Part shown: piece by piece, positions 47,446-60,860 of the stretch
How positions within the stretch are numbered: position 1 is the first letter of the stretch
How the letters are laid out: each line of letters opens with the position of its first letter
Program-made: the position numbers and the translations under genes
The notes under the pieces: model-generated
Told to the model about the DNA's origin: nothing
Databases searched by the model: none
Seen by the model: the letters and a program-made list of their open reading frames with translations, nothing else
DNA from: Pseudorasbora parva
Lineage: Eukaryota > Chordata > Actinopteri > Cypriniformes > Gobionidae
Direction of reading: 5' to 3'
Assembly (NCBI RefSeq): GCF_024679245.1
Contig: NC_090185.1
Coordinates: 22,319,973 to 22,383,972 of the forward strand
DNA length: 64,000 nucleotides

Positions 47446-49849
47446 TTACATATTTCTATATTGTCTGTGATTAATTTTATTGTGAAGCCAGAGACAATTT
47501 TCCACAACATGGATAATAAAGTAAACTAAACTAACACCTGAAAGCATATCAATTGTGTAACCTGAAATGGAAATGGTTTGAACATTCATCTTTTGATCTC
47601 CTTGGGGAAAAAAGAAGAACACAATTTCTACCACCTTACACAATTGAAATAATCATTGTTCCATGATTATATGAATACAAACAAGCATTATTCAAAACCA
47701 GGGTAAGCTTTTATTAATCAAAACAGGACATTGAGGAGTTAACAAGTTCCAAGAAAGAAAATGTATCTTTAAAGCAAATTCATCTAGATTTCTCGCTGTT
47801 TACTTGGAAAATTACACTCTTCAAAAAAACTGCATCCTGATTTGTAAAGAAAATCAAACTTACATTATGAGATTGGAGCACATAATTAAATGTGTAATGG
47901 GTTGGCCCTGTCTGACCTGGGAAACCTTCATTTATACACTGCACAATATCACACATTTTTTCAATTTTGAATGGATAGACTATTGCAGAGGTCTCCAATT
48001 AGCAGATTGAGGTGTAGGAGGCAAGAATGGTTACAAATATCCTTGAATTAAGTATTTTCTGGATAAATTAACAGGCTTATAAATACTATTCTGACTGTTT
48101 ATAATGTAATATTTTGGGTCAAAGACATTTAGATGAAAACACTTAAGCTGAACATTAGAAATGTTGCCTTGGAGTTAGTTGGAGATTTGGATTTGGTTTC
48201 AGGCATTGAAACTGACCCTGTAAACCCCTTGCTTAAATTATCAGACAGTATGTTTTACCGTATGTGAGATCCTGCCTGCCTGCAGTTAAGAACTTAGAGA
48301 TGAAAATGAGACCCCGATGTTATCCTTAAATTGAAGGGATTCATTTTAATGCATACAGTATGTTTATCCAACATCAACTTGAGAGTTTAAAATACTTTTT
48401 TCAGACACAGCAACAGTTGTTAAAAATTTGAGTATCATGACCTCAAAGAAAACAAGTTTTAGCCAGCTCTCGATGTTATACAAACTATGACTAATATTGC
48501 TTTTATCTTGTCACAAGGGAATAAAGCTCAATGTTTTGACTTATCAGACATTAAACATAAAATGGTGGAATGATGCCTGCCTGTAATGGTGTATGCTTTG
48601 GTACAAACCTTAAAAAACAAACGGATACAAGATAGTCAAAGATTACTGAAAAAAGCTTTTCAGCTTTCTCACCAAGGACAAATCTATGAGTGTGTGTATT
48701 TGTAAGCAGGAAATAGAAAAAGAAGGCAGAGAGAAAATGAAATAAACCCAGAGAGCATCTATCCATCAAATCATTTCATTTAAGAGAACATGTAGGTTTG
48801 TCGCAGTTACAGTATTTTAGTTTAACAGTAGGTGTTTAGAAGCTGCAGTGTTTTTTCAATTTAACCCGAACTGATTGCCCCAGAAGATGCCTTTGCACAA
48901 AAAGTCATTCACTTTTGAGAGTGATTTGTTTGAAATGACAAACTAATGTACAAGGAGAATAGATTAGCATATTAAGCATGAAAATAAATAGAAGTGAGTC
49001 ACGTTTTGAAGAATTATCATACCGAGGAACAATTTGGCCTTTACTTACAAGCGGCAAAGATAGGTAATGTGTAATTCTTTGACCATATGGTCTCTAGCAT
49101 AATCGACAAAAGGACATGACTACTTTCACGGAATGTGTGTTTATTTTTATGTTCCCTAACCATTACCTGTGACAATAAATGCGAGAACTTTGCCATTCCA
49201 CTGTGAGTCATCAAACCTTGCTTAGTCCCAAAATGATGCAAACGCAGCTTAAGGTCAAAGTTTCTTGATGAGGAATTCATATAACAGCTGATTCACTCAG
49301 ACAACATGGTCTTTATGAATATGTAAAAGACCATACCTGATCCATGTTAATCATGCAGAATGTAAATTTCAGCTTCGCAAATGTGACAAGTGGAAAAAGT
49401 TCTAAGATTTGAATATATTCCATGCCGAAAGAACATAGAAAGGATATAGACACATGCTGTGCATACACACAATAACTTTGTGCTTAATGCTGTTCCTCAA
49501 GACAAGGACATTTTCTGAAAGATGTCATTAAATATGCATATGTTTCAGCATGGTGCATGCATCCTACGGTAAACCCCCTTAACGCTGCTATCTGCATGGA
49601 GCTGTGCTGTTAATTTTAAAGACCTGTCTGCCCTTTTAGTTGTTTAAATATTTATAACGTTTTTTTTTCTTCTTTCAACCTTTGGCTCATATCCTGCTTC
49701 ATGTTGAGTACTGATGTGCCTCTGTGATTGAAGGGTAATTTATTTCATAGAGGAGTAAATAACGGCTTCCCCCTTCATTATTCTGTGTAATGGTGAGGAC
49801 GTTTTAGAAATAAAACATAAGAAAACGGAAATAATTGGAAAAAATACCA
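47446..49849. other. Non-coding interval, no gene recognised
   Basis: About 2.4 kb of AT-rich sequence without a recognised exon, RNA gene or element boundary. Open frames are short. Confidence 0.4.
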
Positions 49850-49850
49850 G

Positions 49851-51425
49851 ATACACTACTCTCCACTAACCTTAGTTACACATACACTACTCTCCACTAA
49901 CCTTAGTTACAGACACACTACTCTCCACTAACCTTAGTTACAGATACACTATTCTCCACTAACCTTAGTTACAGACACACTACTCTCCACTAACCTTAGT
50001 GACAGATACACTACTCTCCACTAACCTTAGTTACAGATACACTACTCTCCACTAACCTTAGTTACAGATACACTACTCTCCACTAACCTTAGTTACAGAC
50101 ACACTACTCTCCACTAACCTTAGTGACAGATACACTACTCTCCACTAACCTTAGTTACAGATACACTACTCTCCACTAACCTTAGTTACAGACACACTAC
50201 TCTCCACTAACCTTAGTTACAGACACACTACTCTCCACTAACCTTAGTTACAGATACACTACTCTCCACTAACCTTAGTAACAGACACACTACTCTCCAC
50301 TAACCTTAGTTACAGATACACTACTCACCACTCACCTTAGTTACAGATCATACACAACTCTCCACTAACCTTAGTGACAGATACACTACTCTCCACTAAC
50401 CTTAGTGACAGATACACTACTCTCCACTAACCTTAGTTACAGATCATACACTCCTCTCCACTAACCAACAGACACACTACTCTCCACTAACCTTAGTTAC
50501 AGACACATTACTCTCCACTAACCTTAGTTACAGACACACTACTCTCCACTAACCTTAGTTACAGATCATACACTCCTCTCCACTAACCAACAGACACACT
50601 ACTCTCCACTAACCTTAGTTACAGATACACTACTCACCACTAACCTTAGTTACAGACACACTACTCTCCACTAACCTTAGTTACAGACACACTACTCTCC
50701 ACTAACCTTAGTTACAGACACACTACTCACCACTAATCTTAGCTACAGATACACTACTCTCCACTAACCTTAGTTACAGACACACTACTCACCACTAATC
50801 TTAGCTACAGACACACTACTCTCCACTAACCTTAGTTACAGACATACTACTCTCCACTAACCTTAGTTACAGACACACTACTCTCCACTAACCTTAGTTA
50901 CAGACACACTACTCTCCACTAACCTTAGTTACAGACACACTACTCTCCACTAACCTTAGTTACAGACACACTACTCTCCACTAACCTTAGTTACAGACAC
51001 ACTACTCTCCACTAACCTTATAACAGACACACTACTCTCCACTAACCTTAGTTACAGACACACTACTCTCCACTAACCTTAGTTACAGATACACTACTCA
51101 CCACTAATCTTAGTTACAGACACACTACTCTCCACTAACCTTAGTTACAGACACACTACTCACCACTAACCTTAGTTACAGACACACTACTCTCCACTAA
51201 CCTTAGTTACAGATACACTACTCTCCACTAACCTTAGTTACAGACACACTACTCTCCACTAACCTTAGTTACAGACACACTACTCTCCACTAACCTTAGT
51301 TACAGACACACTACTCTCCACTAACCTTAGTTACAGATACACTACTCACCACTAACCTTAGTTACAGATCATACACTACTCTCCACTAACCTTAGTTACA
51401 CTCCACTGACCTTAGTTACAGATAC
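49851..51425. repeat. 31-bp minisatellite, about 50 copies
   Basis: The consensus unit starts ACACTACTCTCCACTAACCT and ends TAGTTACAGAC (31 bp), tandemly repeated for about 1.58 kb. Variants recur in several units: GATACAC for GACACAC, CTCACCACT for CTCTCCACT, TAGTGACAG for TAGTTACAG, AATCTTAGC for AACCTTAGT, and GATCATACAC insertions. There are no spacers, so it is not a CRISPR array, and no long frame stays open. Confidence 0.97.
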
Positions 51426-53746
51426 AGTGGTGGAAGCCATCAGTCCGTGTTGGAGCTGGCAAAACAGTTGAAAGAATTCAATCATTTCGTTTCTTATTTT
51501 CACACCATTAACAGGTCAGAGTCTGTTCACTTCATAACAGCAAGAGAGCGGGAAAGGGAAAAGCTCCTGCTCTCGCTCAGCCACAGAAGCTCAGACGCTG
51601 GCCCAGCGCGAGGATGTTACGCTTCAGTCATTTGTTGCCATGGCAACTGTGTCCTGACCGTCTGAGCTAGCAAGCTTTTAAGAGTTGTGAACTGTCTAAA
51701 TATATTAAATTAAATATTTTTTCACTGAGGCGTTAAAACAGAAATGATTCTACTTCAGTATTGCCAGAAATAAAAACAATGAGACAATTTTGTTTTCTCT
51801 CCCACAATTGTAGCAGTTTTAAACCCACAAAATATAATAATACAAGTTTTATATAGCGCATTTCCAGAACGTCAATGTTTCATTAAATGGAAACAACATT
51901 TCTGTTAGTGCCACATAATTTGTACTACCCTTCTAAAAAAATAAACAAATTTATAAAAAAATGAAAACTGCCCAATCTGGTTAGTTGTCTTAACTTGACA
52001 GACTTAATTTAACTGGGAGACAATCAAACAATCGTTTAAGCTCCCCCCACCAAGTTTAATTCCAATAATCTACTTATTGAATTGATGTTCTGAAACAATA
52101 TATTGCAACAAATGTCTATAAAACCATTCATAATGGCATTGCTACCTTGATAATGCAATTATGAAGTTATTGAAGTTATCGTAGATGGAAGGGTTGGTAA
52201 TATTCTGACAAGTTTTTTGTTTTTGCAGACATATCATTTGTTTGCTGGTTCAACAGATTGATACTGATTCAACATACAAACAATGGTGTAATGCAGATCA
52301 TTTTTAGCCTCTTGTTTTCTATTGAGGGTCATTTTCAAGTGTGTCGTGAGTAAGACAGAATGCATCAGTGCATCACAATAGACATAATATGCACCTCATT
52401 ATTCAACTAAATTAGACCTCTCTCTCATCTATGACTGTCTGATGTTCAAATATGAAAAGCCACTGCAATAGCTCCCATTAAATCATTCAGTCAATCTCTA
52501 ATTACAATGTAAAATGAGCTGATTTGTCATAGTTATTTAATCTATCAATCACACATTAAAAGTGTTTAGCAAAAATGTTTTTAATAAAAAACTACAGCCA
52601 AGAACTAAAATGCATTTGTTAACTGTCTTTGCTCTCTTGACCTCTCCACTTATGTTGAAACACCCGCTCCCTAGTATCTGAAGGCAATCTCAACACCTTT
52701 TGCTGAAGACCAGTGTTTTGATCAACACATCACGACTCGCTCTCATCCTACACCCACTCATTTCAGTCGCAATATCATACAGTAGTTCAGTTTGCCAAGT
52801 GTCATAGAAGGTGCTAGTGCTAACAGTGCCACCTACTGTACAGCTGGTCATTTGTGCACATATAGTATTAAACTCATCAATCATCTGTAGCATTTTTCTA
52901 ATAGGCCTACCAGACTCAGCCGGCTATTACGTTTCCATTCTTCCACTACATTCACACAGTCATAAACATGTGACACACCAAATGTCTTGTTCATACCACA
53001 AATTACATACAATATTAGAGTTGCGACTCGCTGTATGAACCCGATATCAGTCCCCCTTTTCTTTTCAAATTATAACCATAGTAAAAGTACTATTACAGCT
53101 GCTGACATGACGGGAGTCCATTAGAGGTGTGAGTTCATCCTTCTTTTCTCTATAACCGACAGAGGCTTTTTCGAGACCGGAGCATTGAGTTACCCGCAAA
53201 AACACATGGCGAAAGCAGATACGGTGGAAACAACAGTGACTGGACCCAAAGCCTTCAAATGACACACAGCTCATTTACCTCTTAATGAGTTTAACGAAAC
53301 TGAAGACACAACAAACGTGGCAGATTATTTGATGTGACAGACGGAGTTGTCCATGGTTATGTCCACACAACGCAGTTTGATTGACAGGCGATTTTACCAA
53401 TCACAATCCACCATCCACCGAATCCGTCATTTTTGTCCGATAAAGCAGTTAAGAGAGTTCATAGATTAAGGTTGGTGGACTTGAACTTAAAAAATGGTGT
53501 GTACTGACTTCTTTCTACGGTAAAAGCAGCATTTAGTGTTCATTCATGTTTATTTGATACTATAAATGAACTAGAAGGAAGAGATAATCGTTCACAAGCA
53601 GCTTTAACTGAGGGGCTACAGCGACCTGTCACCACACATTAAAGAGACACAAAACAGTATTTATTGTTTACATTTTTTTTTATAAAATGACAAACTTTTA
53701 GGGTTGAGACTTTGTCCTGTCTGTCATTGTCAGTATCCTCTTTGCT
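51426..53746. other. Non-coding interval, no gene recognised
   Basis: AT-rich sequence with a few short open frames. No exon or repeat boundary could be supported. Confidence 0.4.
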
Positions 53747-53755
53747 CCGCGATGT

Positions 53756-54265
53756 TGGCCTGACAAGCCAGACCCACATCAAGCTGTTTGGTCTGGAAAC
53801 TCACCATTGACAGGGCTCAATCCGAGGGGCGGGATAAACGGTTGTCTTTCAAACTCCCTCTGCAGGGCGTGCACGCAATTGGATAGCGCTACGATCAACC
53901 AGAGCAACGAAGGTGAAGCAGCAGAGCTAGTTGACAGATTAAACTTTCGCCGTATCCGGTCGGGAAAACTCAACACATCTTCCCTTCTTAAGAATGACTT
54001 CAGTGCCGTTATTTGTTCTTTCCTCAGAGAAAAGCTCAACTCCAAATCTTCCAGAGCGCCGTTCGCCAGTTTCTGTGTTTACTAGAAGCACGCAAGCGCA
54101 ACTCTGCGTCACTATATTAAGCCCCGCCCATCCAATCTATACACGATGTGATTGGCCTGACCAGAGTTTGGCTTTTACAGCTCAGAAGTGTATTGAGAGT
54201 TGCTAAACGACACTCGCGGGATATTAAATTTGCAGCCGCTAGGGTACGTCTAGATTTCTAGGCTA
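53756..54265 (+). mobile_element. Small element with TAGCCTG-type ends, copy 2
   Basis: A 510-bp relative of 35209-35680, starting TGGCCTGACAAGCCAGACCC and ending GTCTAGATTTCTAGGCTA. The flanks CCGCGATGT (53747-53755) and CCGCAATGT (54266-54274) form a 9-bp duplication with one mismatch. It carries an internal segment (GTATCCGGTCGGGAAAACTC) absent from copy 1. Confidence 0.8.
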
Positions 54266-54720
54266 CCGCAATGTGTTTTTCACTGCGTGAGAACCTGTGT
54301 GAGAGCGGCTTGTCAGACATAGCAACAGTAACTAAATGGGGAGGGTTTTTTACGAACGGTCAGTTGTGAGTTTTGGAATTTTACGGATCATGAGAGTTTG
54401 GTTCTAGAATGCTGTTTTCATGTAAATAACCTAAATTTGAGGGTTATTAAACACACTACTCAACAGTATTGTTAGCTGACTTGTTGCCTCGCTGCCTTAT
54501 CAGGCAATGACTTTGCCGACAGCGTTTGCGATTAGATGCCTTACAAAACTGTCAGACTTCTGAGGCAGTGTAACAGTTTAATGATCTACAGAAAAATAGA
54601 GCAAGCTTTAATGAGAACTAAACAAACATTTAAATACTATAGTAATTTCTAGCTCTAAATGAATCAGAAGTGGAAAATGTTGGTCAAAATTGTACATTGG
54701 ACAACAATATTAACTAAATA

Positions 54721-55408
54721 TTAAAGGTGCACTATGCAGCTTTCCATCCACTGGAGGGCGCCTATTCAAAATAAATGCGTAGTTTGATGACGCAAAGTGT
54801 GAGCGCAGCATCTTGGGAGATGTGGTCTTCTCATCACAGCTGGTGGAAAATAGGACTCGGGCAGAAATCACGTTCATGCATGCGGTTATTAACGTTACTG
54901 TAGTGAAGCAGAGCAGGACCGATTGTTCTGGACCTGAGCAAAGCTGCTGGAGGGATTGTTAAACAAATACCTGCCTCGCGAATACCGGGACTTTTATTAT
55001 GACGGGACGGGACACAGTCGCCGGGCGCCTGCATAGATCCGCTCTTCCGGTTATGATTTTGAGGTAATGGAGCTCTGTTTATCATATTAGATACATTTAA
55101 GTGTGTTTAAAACGATGTTATGACTTTACTCCGTGCGTTCACTTGTTCACACTGCTAAGAGTAAAGCGCTCCTGCCAAATAAAAGCCGAAACCGAGGGTA
55201 ACGCAGATATGACGCAATTGACAGGCGACTCCCTCAAATGCAATGCTGAAACGTCCCTGTCCTTAGTTAAAATAGCAATTTTTTCACAATTTACAAATGG
55301 TTGGAAACTTCTGGGATATTGTAGGTACTCAACTGAACAAAATATATAACACCGGCCTAGTGGTTTTTGGATATTTTACTGCAAAAATACTACATAGTGC
55401 ACCTTTAA
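54721..55408. mobile_element. TTAA-flanked MITE, copy 2
   Basis: A 688-bp element with TTAA at 54721-54724 and 55405-55408 and ends AAAGGTGCACTATGCAG and, inverted, AAAGGTGCACTATGTAG. It is co-linear with 12058-12753. The left shoulder contains CCACTGGAGGGCGC (54748-54761), which is 13/14 to the CTCF core consensus; in copy 1 this site is degraded. Confidence 0.8.
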
Positions 55409-55699
55409 CTGGTCTTTATTTTTCTAGCTCAACTGTCACCGAATTGAATGCATAGGATTGTGGGATATCAAAGGCAGCGAAGGATACACCTAGGCTGCCT
55501 TCAAAAATCCATCAGATGAAGCTCTCTCAGGAGACAGGAAGTGAAGCTAACATTCGGGTGTGCCTTGATGCCGTCCTACCTTGAAATGTATCCCCCAAAG
55601 GCAACATTTTCTAGTATCCAGACGCAGTATGTGCGTTCTTGTGTAAATTTTGCAGGCCCTGGCTCAGGAGAGCTGAAATAAAGCAGCATAATCAGGAAA

Positions 55700-56245
55700 A
55701 AAAACATATAATTGTGTATCACATTAGCAATGATTACCTTATCAAAATGACTTCACATGCAAGGACATTTCTGCAATGAATACTGCACCTGAAAGAACCA
55801 TTTACCGGATCATCAAGAATTTCAAGAGGAAGATTCAGCTGGAATAAAGAAGGCTTCAGGGCATCCCAGAGTGTCCAGCAGGTGCCAGAACCATCTCTTC
55901 CTGAGGAATCAGCTATGGAATCGTGTCACCACAGTCAGCTTGATCAATATTGGCAGCAGGTGGGTGCGAGTAAATCTGGCCAAGACTTTAGAACCACGGC
56001 CTGGTGTCAAGAAGGGCAGCAAAGAAGCCACTTCTATAAGAAAAAAACATCAAGGACAAACTGAAATATTGCAGGAAGTAAGGATTGGACAGCAGAAGAC
56101 TGTTATTTATCTTCTGACTGTTTGAGACATCTGGAAAATCGATTGTCCGGAGAAGAAAAGGTGAACCCTACCATGAGTCATGTGTTGTGCCAACAGTGAA
56201 GCATCCTGAGACCATCCATGTGTGGGTCCAGTGAGAAGTTTTGCA
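55700..56245 (+). pseudogene. Tc1-like transposase relic
   Basis: The plus strand retains scattered transposase words: CNEYCT-like, ERTIYRIIKNFKRKIQL and GFRASQSVQQVPEPSL, then RKKHQGQTEILQE and SGKSIVRRRKGEPYHESC. These lie in different frames and the catalytic centre is partly deleted. The terminal repeats are not identified. Confidence 0.65.
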
Positions 56246-56439
56246 CAGAGGACTCCGATAAACACAAATGTTTTGATGATTTAAAATACAACCCCATTTC
56301 CAGAAAACCTTTTATTTAGTAGATATAAACAAATTTAGATTTTGATGGCTGCGACACACTCCAAAAAGTTGGGACAGAGACTAAACTTTTTTAAAACAGT
56401 CCACAATAAGTAGGGGAACTGGTAATAGATGAGGATATC

Positions 56440-56570
56440 TCAGTGTTGAGGAAAGTTACTTTGAAAAGTAAAGCATTACAATATTGCATTACTCCCTTAA
56501 AAAGTAACTAATTACATCACTTAGTTACTTTTTAGGAAAAGTAATGTGTTACATTACTTGTGCATACATT
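56440..56570. repeat. Short AT-rich element (TTACTTTTTAGGAAAAGTAA)
   Basis: A block of inverted GTTACTTTTT / AAAAAGTAAC motifs and TAATGTGTTACATTACTT, resembling a short fish MITE. Boundaries are uncertain. Confidence 0.4.
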
Positions 56571-57371
56571 TTTTCACCTGGGCTGGACTTTTTTTTTTTT
56601 TTTTAGCAAATATAAAGACGCTTTCACACCAAAAAGTTTGTATAGTATTCTGATTTTGCATTTCACAGATTTTATTCATTTTGAGGAATACTGAATTGTT
56701 TTTGTGTGCAAATGAGATTAGTAAATGCACGCTAGAACTACAATAATCATCATGTTTAGACACAACTTCTTTACACACTACGATTTATCTGGATGTGACT
56801 GCCTGCCTGAAGTCTAGATCTGTCTCCTAGGTATGGCCCATCGTGAAAATGAGAATCTAACACTGATGACCACAGACTATTGAGCAGCTGTCTTGTATCA
56901 GGTGAGTCTGGGCAAAAATTGCACTTAACCCAATGCATGGTTATTTCCTGGTTTTCGATAAGCCAGATCAGGCATTTCTGGTGAACTGTTAGTCATTCCG
57001 TACTCGATGTACATCCACACAATACCATCAATGGTTAACAAAATACATTTTGTCAAGGTGAAATATAAAGTACTCAAAAAGGCTCATGAAAAACAATACA
57101 TTTTTTTGTCAATGAATTACGCTTCACAGAAAGCTAGCCCTTTATAGTCACATGAAGCTGTCAGTAAAGCTCACTTACAACTCCTATTTTGTTCAGTGAA
57201 TCTCCAATTGAAAACTTTCTTGTGAGTAACTGATCACATCTAAATTTTGTAATTGGCCAAATTGAATTTCTGTTAATTAAATTGCATCAATTCACAGAAA
57301 TTCAATTTGGCCAACTGAAAATGTTCAATGTGATCAGTAAACATTTTCGGCTGTATTGAACATACAGTTTT

Positions 57372-57520
57372 CCTGTAGCTCAAACAGTAGAGCATGGTGC
57401 TAGAAAGGCCAAGGTCATGGGTTCAATACCCAGGGAAAGCAAGAATTGACGTAAAAAACGTGTAAAATGCATTTTAAGTCGCTTTGGATAAAAGCGTCTG
57501 CCAAATGCATAAATGTAAAT
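57372..57520 (+). mobile_element. tRNA-derived SINE
   Basis: The head CTGTAGCTCAAACAGTAGAG with GCATGG is a pol III A box region. GGTCATGGGTTCAATACCC (57413-57431) is a B box. The 3' part TAAGTCGCTTTGGATAAAAG, CGTCTGCCAAATGCATAAAT and GTAAAT is the tail shared by many teleost SINEs. It is about 150 bp long and not a functional tRNA gene, because the cloverleaf cannot be completed. Confidence 0.85.
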
Positions 57521-57790
57521 GATCAGTCACTACAGTGTGGATGCTTTTTTTTCCACACAAAAGTGTAAAAAACTGATGGTCAAACTGATTAATATAGACA
57601 TGTATCAAACATTAAAGGAGTAATGAAATATATTAGGCAAATTACAGATTAACCAAATGGTTCATTTTAATTAAAGTAGTTCTATTTCATTTTTAACTTT
57701 TAAAATTATAGAGATGTTACTGTTTGCGTTAATGAAAATAAGTTTACATCTGCGTCCAAACTCAAGTTACTGCACTGTAAAAAAAAATAT

Positions 57791-58229
57791 TTAAAGCTAC
57801 ACTGTGTGATATTTCCCCCCATCTAGCGGTGTAAAGGTATATGACCATCCAGTGAATAATAGTTTCTGTTCCTCTCAATTCTGATTTCGTTTTAACTCCT
57901 ACGGTGGCCGATTTAGTCCAAGATTAACATGGCAATCCCCCTCTTCACATTCGACACATTTCCATCGAGTGTTAAACCGCGAAAGGCGAAGCTTGAATTT
58001 ACGGGTATGTCCCTCTTTGGCTAATGTACTTTCAAGATGAAGGAGCAACATGGCGACTGGCATTCGAACCCCTCACCCGTATGTATTTTCAATGACTTAT
58101 TATAAACTTACGAGAATACTTTATTACTTGAAAGAAGTAAATATACACTAATGAGCACATACATTTTTGAAAGAACTAAGTGTTTTTAGCTAAGAATAAA
58201 CTAAAAAAAAAGTTACACAGTGTATTTAA
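57791..58229. mobile_element. TTAA-flanked MITE inside another small element
   Basis: TTAA at 57791-57794 and 58226-58229. The ends AAAGCTACACTGTGTGATA and the inverse of AAAGTTACACAGTGTATTT match in part. The surrounding sequence (CTGCACTGTAAAAAAAAATA at about 57770 and ATTTTTTTTTTTACAGTGTG at about 58570) looks like an older element that it entered. Confidence 0.65.
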
Positions 58230-58599
58230 CAAATAAATTACCTGGTTGCCTTACATTTTTGAGTTCATTGAAATTAAAAGTTTGAGTTAATACAATGAAC
58301 ATTTTTGAGAATCAATAACCTTTATTCAAATATTATTAAACGATTTTGTAAACATATTTGGGTAATTGTGTTTTTTTGTGATGATGCAGTAAAAATTTGT
58401 GCTATTTTTATGATTTATCCATTTTTTATGTGGTTCAGATACAATATTTTGAGTTTCTATTTATTAAACCAATTTCCTTCATTGTAACAATGCAAATGTT
58501 TAATTTCAATAAACTCAAAATTTTAAGAAAACCAGGTTACTTACTTTTTTAAGTTAAACCAACAATATTTTTTTTTTTTACAGTGTGCTACTATCAATT

Positions 58600-60192
58600 C
58601 AAGCTACTGTCAAATGAGCATTTCCAAGAGATAAACTATGTAAGGTAATATTATATATAGTATATATCGATAAGGAGCTCCCAGGCATGTCCATATATCA
58701 CTCCATTGAATCTGGCCCCATTTAAAAAAAGGTCAGACACCCCTGTCATACCTTAATATTTAGCGGACACCTTCAAATCAGAGCTTTAGGGACATTATTA
58801 CTCTCTACAAATCGATTCACTTAATTGTTTACTTTGTCAATTCGACTGCAAACTGTGTGTGATGTTTGTGTCCCCTTCACTGACATAGACCTGAGTTGAC
58901 ATCAGTGAAGGATGCTTCCATTGCCCCAAGGCTCCCAGGCTTCCTGCCAGCGCGCTCTCCTTTGAGTCTGTGTAGCGTCAGAGCACGTCCTTTGCAGCAA
59001 GATCAGCACCCCATGGTGTAGCCGGCTAAAAGAGATTAACTCACCCATCAATGAACAGCTGGAGGGACTTGAAATGGCCATTAAGAAAGAGCCAAGGTGT
59101 GAGAGGGTGAATGAATTAGTCAGGCTACTTCCTCTTTGCTAGATTTTTCAGTCAGCAACACACAAAAAGGGGATTAACTGATTGATCTGTCACGTGTTTG
59201 TAAGACGAAGAAAAACTAAATGAAACGTCAATACTAAACATTTTTACTTCACCTCGTTAATCATCGAAGATTAATCCACAATGTTTATGACAAAATCGTG
59301 TTTTTAATGGCACACTGTGGCATTAGGCACATTCATCTGTCGCCATTTGAGCTTTTATTCTGCATCATAGATGTGAATCAAAGCTTTTATCTCATTAGGA
59401 GATTAAATGAATCATGTGTTTATTCTGTTCTGTTAAAATCCCTCGAATCAAATCACAAACATAATTATTATCAGCATTATGCAATATAATCCCATTAGCA
59501 AAGCATCTTTATAATTTATTTGTTTATTGTTAAACAGAACTAAAAGCACCTACACCAAAGGATGACAAATAATAAATAACTAGTCCTGAAAATTGGATTA
59601 ATGTGAGAAGTGCATGCATATTTTATTTCAAGCTCATCAAGTGCAAAACTTTTTTGTGTAAGCCTACTACTTTATCAGGAAACAATTGACGAAATACAAG
59701 GCAGCATTGTTTTATCACGAGTCATATGCAATAAGCAAATATATTGTCTAATTCATCATTGCTGGTCTAAACAAAAATGAAATAGTCAATCTTGCTTCAT
59801 ACAACCACCAGTAGAGGGTAGCATTGCTAAATAATGAGGCTTCAATCACTAGGACCACTGAGACTGTTAAAGGAAGTGAATTTCAGTGAATTGTATTTAG
59901 TTTGGCTAAATATTACAAAAAGGAAGAAATGCTTCAACTTCTCTAGACTAGAGCCATTGAATAATGTATAATTATTATTATTACTATTAACATATTTTGA
60001 CTGCACATTTTTAACCTGGAAATATCATAATCATGTTATATTTTATCATAAAATCAAATGTTTAAGATGTTTTTTAAATAATTTTGTAGAGAGGGGAATT
60101 ATATCTTGTTGAAAAATGTATTATCTAATGTATAAACAGTATATTACTTTATAAAATAATACTCATATAAAATATTTTCATATATCCGATAT
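58600..60192. other. Non-coding interval, no gene recognised
   Basis: No exon, RNA gene or repeat boundary could be supported. A CTCF-like string CCAGTAGAGGGTAG lies at 59808-59821 (13 of 14 consensus positions). Confidence 0.4.
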
Positions 60193-60860
60193 ATATATCA
60201 GTCAGGTCCATAAATATTGGGGCATCGCCACAATTCTAATATTTTTGGCTCTATACACCAACACAATGGATTTGAAATTAAACCGAACATGATGTGCTTT
60301 AACTGCAGACTTTTAGCTTTAATTTGAGGTTATTCACATCCAAATCAGGTGAACGGTGTAGGAATTGCAACAGTTTGTATATGTGCCTCCCACTTTTTAA
60401 GGGACCAAAAGTAATGGGACAGATTAACAATCATAAATCAAACTTTCACTTTTTAATACTTGGTTGCAAATCCTTTGCAGTCCATTACAGCCTGAAGTCT
60501 GGAATGCATAGACATCACCAGACCCTGGGTTTCATCCCTGGTGATGCTCTGACAGGCCTCTACTGCAACTGTTTTCAGTTGCTGCTTGTTTTTGAGGCAT
60601 TTTCCCTTCAGTATTGTCTTCAACAAGTGAAATGCATGCTCAATTGGATTCAGGTCAGGTGATTGACTTGGCCAGTGCATAACATTCCACTTCTTTCCCT
60701 AAAAAAAACTCTTTGGTTGCTTTCGCAGTATGCTTCGGGTCATTGTCCATCTGCACTGTGAAGCACCATCCCATGAGTTCTGAAGCTTTTGGCTGAATAT
60801 GATATAATTTATATCCTTTACAGACAAAACATATAATGATCACCCAGTCTTAGCTTTCGA
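60193..60860 (-). mobile_element. Truncated Tc1-like transposon, antisense
   Basis: The terminal repeat CAGTCAGGTCCATAAATATT begins at about 60200. On the minus strand the C-terminal half of a transposase is split over two frames: MDNDPKHTAKATKEFF and then [21 protein letters not shown] frameshift separates the catalytic D and E regions. The rest of the gene and the other end are missing. Confidence 0.85.

Noticed and set aside
49851..51425. Possible CRISPR array
   Set aside because: The 31-bp units are directly contiguous with no unique spacers, and the context is a vertebrate genome; it is a minisatellite.
57372..57445. Possible tRNA gene (A and B boxes)
   Set aside because: The cloverleaf stems do not pair and the segment is fused to the common fish SINE tail; it is a SINE head.
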